NCBI GenBank assembly: GCA_964612295.1
Contig: CAZTDY010000002.1
Location: forward strand, 62,001-126,000
From: CAYQJL01 sp964612295
GTDB lineage: Bacteria; Eisenbacteria; RBG-16-71-46; CAIMUX01; WJJG01
Direction: 5' to 3'
Length of the DNA stretch: 64,000 nt
The stretch's first letter is position 1. Each line of letters opens with the position of its first letter. Shown one piece after another: positions 58,624 to 64,000 of the stretch. Made by a program: the position numbers and the translations under genes. The notes under the pieces were generated by a model, which saw only the letters and a list, made by a program, of their open reading frames with translations, was not told where the DNA came from and did no database searches.

Positions 58624-59190
58624 GTGGAGAGGGAGAACCATCACCCGGCGTCGTCTGATCCCTGGGACCAGATGGACGCGGCCTCCATGCGCAGCTTCTT
58701 GAAGACGGCGGCCAAACTCTGGCTGGCGCACGACGGACTCTGGTTCCAGGCAGTCGAGCGCCGCTTCGGCATGGAGGCGGCGATCGAGTGCGACATAGAA
58801 GCCTGGCACCACTTCGCCCCATTGGAAGCGAAGCGCATCATGGGTGAGTTGGGCCTGCAGCCCGGTGGGGGGCTGGAAGCGCTCGAAACCGCGCTTTTCC
58901 ACCGGCTCTACAGCCACCTGAATGTCCAAAGCTGCGAGCGACCGGCGCCGGGGACGCTCATCTTCCGCATGAAGAGCTGCCGGGTGCAATCCGCGCGTGA
59001 GCGAAAAGGCCTGCCCGATTTTCCCTGCAAGAGCGTAGGCGTCGTCGAGTACAGCCGATTCGCCGAGGCGATCGATCCGCGCATTGAAACGAACTGCATC
59101 AGCTGCCCTCCCGATCCCCGGGGCGAGGCGCACGTGTGCGCCTGGGAGTTCACCCTGCCGGAGCCCGAAGGCGGGGACTCGTCCCCATGA
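58624..59190 (+). CDS. DUF6125-like cytosolic protein
   Basis: 188 residues from the GTG at 58624, placed 5 bases after AGGAGG. Family features: WDQMDAASMRSFLKTAAKLWLAHDGLWFQAVERRFG, and near the C-terminus cysteines in SCRVQSARERKGLPDFPCKSVG and NCISCPPDPRGEAHVCAWEF, compatible with a metal or Fe-S site. Related to ATC-hydrolase-like (L-2-amino-thiazoline-4-carboxylate hydrolase) proteins at the fold level. The stop overlaps the ATG of the activase gene (ATGA), implying co-translation and a possible link to the dehydratase system. Confidence 0.72.
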   Translation: MERENHHPASSDPWDQMDAASMRSFLKTAAKLWLAHDGLWFQAVERRFGMEAAIECDIEAWHHFAPLEAKRIMGELGLQPGGGLEALETALFHRLYSHLNVQSCERPAPGTLIFRMKSCRVQSARERKGLPDFPCKSVGVVEYSRFAEAIDPRIETNCISCPPDPRGEAHVCAWEFTLPEPEGGDSSP

Positions 59191-62100
59191 TCATGCGCAC
59201 GACGACTCCCGCCGCTTTCATCGCGTGCGATGTCGGCTCCACGGCGGTCAAGGCGGTGGTGATCGACGCGCGAGACGGTCGCGTCCTGGATCGCCGCTAC
59301 CTTCGCCACGGCACGAGGCAGGCCGATGGCACCGTGAGTCTCCTGCGGGAGATCGCTGCGCACCTCCCCGACCTGTTCTCCAGCGCCCGCATCAGTTTCA
59401 CCGGCAGCGGTGGCCGCGCCCTCGCGCAGCGCTTAGGCTGCCCCTTCGTGCAGGAGGTCAACGCGGTCGCCCGCGCCACGGAGTCGAAGCACCCCGAGGC
59501 GGGATCGATTGTCGACCTCGGGGGCCAGGACGCGAAGATCATCATCTGGCAGCCTTCCCCGGGTGGTGGCGCGAAGCGCAAATTCTTCAGCATGAACGAT
59601 AAGTGTGCCGGGGGCACGGGATCGGTCATTGACCGGATCGTGGCCAAGCTGGGCCTGGCCGCGGACACCGTGCGGTCGGTGAGGCTCGGCCACATCTCGA
59701 CCCATCCGGTGGCCGCGCGGTGCGGGGTGTTCGCCGAGACCGACATCAACGGGCTTCAGAAGCAGGGCATTCCACCGACCGAACTTCTCGCCTCCCTCTT
59801 CGAGGCGATTGTCCAACAGAACCTGAGCGTCCTCACCCGCGGCGCGACGCTGCTGCCGCCGGTTCTGCTCCTGGGCGGGCCCCACGCGTTCCTTCCTGGG
59901 CTGGTCGACGCTTGGCGCGCAGCCTTGGCCACCCTTTGGCGCGACCGGAAGATCGACCTGCCGGAGGATGGGCTCATCGATGACCTCGTCATCGTTCCCG
60001 AGGATGCCTGCTATTTCGCGGCCCTGGGGGCGATCGATGCGCAAAGGGAGGATGCCGAGGCCCACACCGCCACCGCGGGGGAGGCATTGGCCGCGCTCGA
60101 GACGCTGCTCGAATCGCCCGCCGAGGTGGCCGGGGAACCCGGGCTGCTGGGAGAGCCGGGCGAGCGCGAGCAGGTCAGGCGGCTTGCCTACCAGGCGCCT
60201 CCTTCCGGTTTCCCTCTGCAACGCGAGGAGCGCGGGCCGCTCAAGGTCGTCATCGGGTTGGATGCCGGATCGACCTCGACCAAAGCCGTCTTGCTGGGCG
60301 AGGAGGGCGAGGTGCTCGGCAAGGCCTACCGCCTTTCCGCCGGGGATCCGCTGGCCGATGCGCGCCACGTCCTGAGTGAACTCGAGGCCCAGGCGCTGGA
60401 AGCAGGCTGGCAGCTCGATGTTCGCGGACTGGGGGTGACCGGCTACGCCAAGGACATCCTGGGCGAGTTCCTCGGCGCCGACCTCACCCTCGTGGAGACC
60501 GTGGCGCATGCCCGCAGCGCGCTCAGAGTCGATCCCGAGGTCGATGTGATCGTCGATATCGGGGGACAGGACATCAAGGTCCTCATTCTGCGCGACGGCC
60601 GCGTGCGCGACTTCCGGCTCAACAGCCAGTGCTCGGCCGGCAACGGGTTCTTCCTGCAGAGCACCGCCCGCCGGTTCGAAATCCCCTTGGAGCGCTTTGC
60701 CGAGCACGCCTTCCGGGCCACACGCGCCCCGCGATTCAATGTCGGCTGCGCAGTGTTTCTCGAGGCGGACATCGTCAACTTCCAGCAGATCGGCTGGCGT
60801 CCCGAAGAGATCCTGGCCGGCCTGGTGCGGGTGTTGCCGAAGAACGTCTGGCTGTACGTGGTGGGCGAACCGAATCTGGAAAGGCTGGGCCGCCGTTACA
60901 TCTTGCAGGGCGGCACGCAGCGCAACGAGGCGGCCGTCAAGGCCCAGGTGGACTTCATCGAGGACCGCGTGCCCGGCGCGCAGGTTCGTGTGCATCCCCA
61001 TGCGGGGGAGTCGGGCGCCATCGGGGTGGGGCTGGAACTGCTCAGAGGAGGCCGCCGCGCCCCAAGCCGGTTTCTCGGCTTCGACGCCATCCGCCAACTC
61101 GAGGTGACCGCCCGCCAGGACGAGGCCACCCGCTGCCATCTGTGTCCGAATCGCTGTCAGCGAACAATCCTGGAGGCCAGCAGCCGCGTGGGCGATGTGC
61201 GCACCTTCGTGGTGGCCTCCTGCGATCTCGGCCGGGCGAACGGGCAGGACCCCGGCTCCACTCCGGAGCCGGCGCCGGTCATCGCCCGGCCGGATTTCTC
61301 CAGCCAGTTGGCCCGCGAGGCGTTTCGTTGCCCGGATGACATCGCAGAGGGCGCGTCTCGCAGACGGGTGTGGGCCGACCGCTTCCCGCGCGTTCCCTGG
61401 CTCAGCGCCCAGGCGCGCGCGCGACAGAAACGCGAACATGTGCGCATCGGTCTGCCGAGGGCGCTGAACCTGTTCCAGATGGCCCCCTTCTTCATCGGAT
61501 ACCTTCGGTCCCTCGGCCTCGGACGGGAGCAGATACTCGTTTCGGGGCAGACCACCGAGAGGCTCTTCCGGCAGGGTGTGAAACGAGGCGCCGTCGACAA
61601 CTGCTATCCGACCAAGGTCGCCATGGCGCACGTCCACGAGCTGCTCAATCGTCGCGAGCTGGACTGGATCCTGTTCCCGATCCTCGTGACGCTGCCCCAG
61701 GAGCTCGACTTCGCCGCCGGCGCCACGGTTTGCCCGAGTTCGCAGGCCGCCCCGGAGGTGATCAAGGCCGCGTTCACGCGAGAGGGTGACCAGTTCGCCC
61801 ACCGCCAGGTGCGGTTTCTGGATCCCGTGTTCCATCTCGCCGAGGAGGAACTCTTCGCCCGCGAGATGGTCCGCTTCTGGGGACCGCTGCTGGGCGTCAC
61901 CGGCGAGGAAAACCGGCGGGCGATCAGCGTTGCCCGGCAGGCCGCCGAAGACGCTCTGGAAGCCAAGATCCGCCGCCCGGCCCTCGAAGAGATCGCGCGA
62001 CTCGAGCGGGAAGGGGACGTCGGTATCGTCGTTCTCGGGCGGCCCTATCACGATGATCGAGGCCTCAACCATCGCATCCTCAAAGATCTCAATCAGCGGG

Positions 62101-62567
62101 GCTATCCAATCTTCTCGATTGCGTCGCTGCCGCGGGAGAAGAGCTTCTTGATGCGTCTCTTCGGAGAGGAGATCGCCCAGGGCAAGATCGCCAGCCCGTT
62201 CGACATCTCCGATGTCTGGCGGCACAGCTTCAGCGCCAATTCCAATCTCAAGGTGTGGGCGGCCAAGGCGGTGGCGCGGCATCCCAACCTGGTGGCCCTC
62301 GACATCAGCAGCTTCCGCTGTGGTCACGATGCTCCGATCTACGCTACAGTCGAAGCGATTCTGGAAGCGGCCCGCACGCCCTATTTCACGTTTCACGACA
62401 TTGACGAGAACCGGCCGTCGGGCGCGATTCGCTTGCGGGTCGAGACCATCGACTACTCACTGGCCGAGTACCGGCATCGATTCCACCCGCGGCGAGAGTC
62501 GCGAAAGAAGACCGGTCCGGTCCCTCAGCGGCCCGCCGCCCGGAGGCTGACTGCTGTCGAACGCTGA
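59187..62567 (+). CDS. Acyl-CoA dehydratase activase with two ASKHA domains and DUF2229
   Basis: 1126 residues from the ATG at 59187 (4-base overlap with the DUF6125 gene). Two tandem BadF/BcrA-type ASKHA ATPase domains: first (~8-290) with ACDVGSTAVKAVVID and Cys motifs NDKCAGGTG and ARCGVFAETDI; second (~350-610) with GLDAGSTSTKAVLLG, SQCSAGNGFF and GCAVFLEADIVN. A Cys-rich linker (CHLCPNRCQ) and a DUF2229 domain (~750-970, IGLPRALNLFQMAPFFIGYL ... AVDNCYPTKVAMAH) follow. Activators of this type hydrolyse ATP to inject one electron, via a bridging [4Fe-4S] cluster, into a radical dehydratase. The architecture matches large activase proteins that often also carry the dehydratase domain, here the next gene. 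Native substrate unknown. Confidence 0.9.
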   Translation: MIMRTTTPAAFIACDVGSTAVKAVVIDARDGRVLDRRYLRHGTRQADGTVSLLREIAAHLPDLFSSARISFTGSGGRALAQRLGCPFVQEVNAVARATESKHPEAGSIVDLGGQDAKIIIWQPSPGGGAKRKFFSMNDKCAGGTGSVIDRIVAKLGLAADTVRSVRLGHISTHPVAARCGVFAETDINGLQKQGIPPTELLASLFEAIVQQNLSVLTRGATLLPPVLLLGGPHAFLPGLVDAWRAALATLWRDRKIDLPEDGLIDDLVIVPEDACYFAALGAIDAQREDAEAHTATAGEALAALETLLESPAEVAGEPGLLGEPGEREQVRRLAYQAPPSGFPLQREERGPLKVVIGLDAGSTSTKAVLLGEEGEVLGKAYRLSAGDPLADARHVLSELEAQALEAGWQLDVRGLGVTGYAKDILGEFLGADLTLVETVAHARSALRVDPEVDVIVDIGGQDIKVLILRDGRVRDFRLNSQCSAGNGFFLQSTARRFEIPLERFAEHAFRATRAPRFNVGCAVFLEADIVNFQQIGWRPEEILAGLVRVLPKNVWLYVVGEPNLERLGRRYILQGGTQRNEAAVKAQVDFIEDRVPGAQVRVHPHAGESGAIGVGLELLRGGRRAPSRFLGFDAIRQLEVTARQDEATRCHLCPNRCQRTILEASSRVGDVRTFVVASCDLGRANGQDPGSTPEPAPVIARPDFSSQLAREAFRCPDDIAEGASRRRVWADRFPRVPWLSAQARARQKREHVRIGLPRALNLFQMAPFFIGYLRSLGLGREQILVSGQTTERLFRQGVKRGAVDNCYPTKVAMAHVHELLNRRELDWILFPILVTLPQELDFAAGATVCPSSQAAPEVIKAAFTREGDQFAHRQVRFLDPVFHLAEEELFAREMVRFWGPLLGVTGEENRRAISVARQAAEDALEAKIRRPALEEIARLEREGDVGIVVLGRPYHDDRGLNHRILKDLNQRGYPIFSIASLPREKSFLMRLFGEEIAQGKIASPFDISDVWRHSFSANSNLKVWAAKAVARHPNLVALDISSFRCGHDAPIYATVEAILEAARTPYFTFHDIDENRPSGAIRLRVETIDYSLAEYRHRFHPRRESRKKTGPVPQRPAARRLTAVER

Positions 62568-62594
62568 TGCGATCAAAGGAGCCTGAGCCTGAAC

Positions 62595-64000
62595 GTGGAC
62601 CAGAAGATTCCTGACAGCCCTGCTTCACACCAGCCGGATCACCACTACCGCCTGGACACGCCGGCGCCGCTGGAGGAAGGCGCCCGCCGGCGGGTGACCC
62701 TGCTCTTTCAAGGTCTCACGCGTTCGCATGCACGCCTGGTCGAGGGCGCCTGGGAGGGTCAGGGCTACCAGGTCAAGAGCCTTCCGGCCCCGGACAATGA
62801 AGCGCTGGCCATCGGCCGCGAGTATTGCAGCAAAGGAATGTGCAACCCGACCTACTACACCGTCGGGAATCTGCTGAAGTACCTGCGCGGTTTGCGACGG
62901 GCGGGGGTCCCGCAGATCGAAGATCGTTTCGTCTATGTGACCGCCGGGGCCTGCGGGCCTTGCCGCTTCGGGACCTATGAGGCGGAATTTCGCAGGGCGC
63001 TCGACCAGGCCGGCTTTCCCGGACTCCGCATCGTGCTGGTGCAGCAGTCAGAGGGCGTGGCCCAGGCCGGCGATTCCAGCGGACTGCACTTCGATCGGGC
63101 GTTCATCCTCGCGTTGGGCCGGGCGCTCATCGTGGGGGACCTCCTGGGCGAACTCGGCAATACGCTGAGGCCCTACGAGGTCGAGCCCGGCTCGGTTGAT
63201 GACGCGCTGGAACAGGGCCGCCGGTGGCTCTACTGGGCCCTGCGCGACCGGGAGAGCCCGGTGCCCGTTCTCAGGCGGATCCGCCGCGCGCTGGACGCCC
63301 TACCCATGAACTACCTGCGCGTTCGGCCGCGGGTGAAACTCACCGGGGAGTTCTGGGCCCAGACCACCGAGGGGGATGGGAACTACCATCTCGTTCGCTG
63401 GCTCACCGAGGCCGGCGCCGAGGTGATGACCGAGCCGGTGGGCACCTGGATCGAGTACCTGCTCTGGCGGCAACTCCAGTGGACGCGCGATCGGCGCGGG
63501 CTGGCGACGGACGATCCGCGCCAGAAGAGCCCCTTCCGTGAGCTGTGGCTGCGCGTCGGGCAGCTTCTCTTCGATTCGGTGCACGGCACCTACCGGGCCG
63601 CCCTCGGGTTTCGAACCGAACCGCTGAGTTCGATGGATCTGTTGGCGAAGTACGCGGAGGACTACTACAACCCCCGCATCGATGGGGGCGAGGCTCATCT
63701 CGAAGTTGCCAAGACGATCGCCACGGTTCGCAAACGACGGGCGCACATGGTGGTGTCGGTCAAGCCGTTCGGCTGTATGCCAAGCACCCAGAGCGACGGC
63801 GTGCAGGTGAAGGTCCTGGCCGACCACCCGGATGCCCTTTTCGTGTCGGTCGAGACCTCGGGCGACAGCGAGGTCCATGTGAAGAGCCGGATCGAGATGG
63901 TGCTCTCCGAAGCGAAGGCCAAGGCGCAGGAGGAGTTCGAGGAGGTGGCCCGCCGACTTGAGCTACCCCATCTGATCACCGATCCGCCAGGTGACCTCGA
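62595..64000 (+). CDS. 2-hydroxyacyl-CoA dehydratase-like (HgdB/D-type) protein, 3' end outside window
   Basis: The frame runs open to the right edge: 468 codons are seen. Starts at GTG 62595 (no in-frame ATG nearby); AAAGGAG lies 13 bases upstream, so a CTG at 62589 at more usual spacing is a real alternative. It reads like the dehydratase half of fused activase proteins: EYCSKGMCNPTYYTVGNLLKYL, YVTAGACGPCRFGTYEAEFRRAL and SVKPFGCMPSTQSDGVQ provide conserved cysteines for a [4Fe-4S] cluster. Together with the preceding activase it should act as a reductase/dehydratase on an acyl-CoA, or as the related but uncharacterised large-activase partner. Substrate unknown. Confidence 0.85.
   Translation, partial: MDQKIPDSPASHQPDHHYRLDTPAPLEEGARRRVTLLFQGLTRSHARLVEGAWEGQGYQVKSLPAPDNEALAIGREYCSKGMCNPTYYTVGNLLKYLRGLRRAGVPQIEDRFVYVTAGACGPCRFGTYEAEFRRALDQAGFPGLRIVLVQQSEGVAQAGDSSGLHFDRAFILALGRALIVGDLLGELGNTLRPYEVEPGSVDDALEQGRRWLYWALRDRESPVPVLRRIRRALDALPMNYLRVRPRVKLTGEFWAQTTEGDGNYHLVRWLTEAGAEVMTEPVGTWIEYLLWRQLQWTRDRRGLATDDPRQKSPFRELWLRVGQLLFDSVHGTYRAALGFRTEPLSSMDLLAKYAEDYYNPRIDGGEAHLEVAKTIATVRKRRAHMVVSVKPFGCMPSTQSDGVQVKVLADHPDALFVSVETSGDSEVHVKSRIEMVLSEAKAKAQEEFEEVARRLELPHLITDPPGDL

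Noticed and set aside
1..64000. Mobile elements, CRISPR arrays, phage genes, rRNA
   Set aside because: No transposase or integrase motifs, no regularly spaced direct repeats and no rRNA-like sequence were found on reading both strands; small or degenerate copies could be missed by eye.

Overview
High-GC bacterial chromosome segment, about 49 protein-coding genes, densely packed on both strands. I found no rRNA, tRNA, CRISPR array, insertion sequence or phage gene. Cell-surface genes (SusC-like TonB receptor with a CarboxypepD_reg-type N-terminus, PorV/PorQ-like barrel, secreted proteins ending in FlgD-like/type IX-like sorting modules, many lipoproteins) sit beside anaerobic metabolism (2-oxoacid:ferredoxin oxidoreductase, molybdopterin enzyme, radical-type 2-hydroxyacyl-CoA dehydratase, ADP-forming acyl-CoA synthetase). 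That combination points to an uncultured FCB-superphylum-like lineage (Eisenbacteria, Krumholzibacteria or Latescibacteria type) living anaerobically or microaerobically. The lineage is inferred from gene content only.

Layout. 1-7975 (+): 3' part of a BatD-BatE fusion, a PTS EIIA-Ntr protein, a zinc-ribbon protein, a YtcJ-like amidohydrolase, a GAF-GAF-PP2C phosphatase, a bactofilin and a rhomboid protease. 8113-13524 (+): acetyl-CoA hydrolase/transferase fused to a GNAT domain, then a complete TAXI-type TRAP transporter with a DUF1850 protein. 13569-17713 (-): three-subunit molybdopterin oxidoreductase (catalytic, four-cluster FeS, NrfD-like anchor) without a Tat signal. 18039-29511 (-): nine-gene run that reads as the carboxylating half of the reductive TCA cycle: 2-oxoglutarate synthase (korA, fused korBC), isocitrate dehydrogenase, an HD-domain phosphohydrolase, two aconitase/isopropylmalate-dehydratase-type enzymes and an ATP-citrate-lyase-like pair. 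29956-32100 (-): ADP-forming acetyl-CoA synthetase.

32300-43176 (-): surface/secretion cluster: TonB receptor, PorV-like protein, beta-propeller lipoprotein, secreted sorting-domain protein, lipoprotein, and a separately promoted protein with repeated OB-like segments. 43300-45899 (-): cytidine deaminase, DusB and an M42-like peptidase. 46094-50708 (+): SirB1-like protein, tryptophanase-family lyase, QueG, NifU C-terminal domain protein and DUF116 protein. 50705-53781 (-): endonuclease III, a PolX-like protein whose polymerase residues look lost, and ElbB. 53954-64000 (+): PfkB kinase, Dxs, thioredoxin reductase, peptide deformylase, DUF6125 protein, a very large acyl-CoA dehydratase activase and the start of its dehydratase-like partner.

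The central 13.5-32.1 kb holds enzymes that could take succinyl-CoA plus two CO2 to citrate and cleave it to acetyl-CoA and oxaloacetate, with an acetyl-CoA-forming synthetase next to it and a quinone-linked molybdoenzyme facing the cytoplasm. The same enzymes could run oxidatively, and direction cannot be read from sequence. This is the most interesting block, because of its compactness, the fused subunits, two hydro-lyases with different specificity loops and an unexplained HD hydrolase in the middle.
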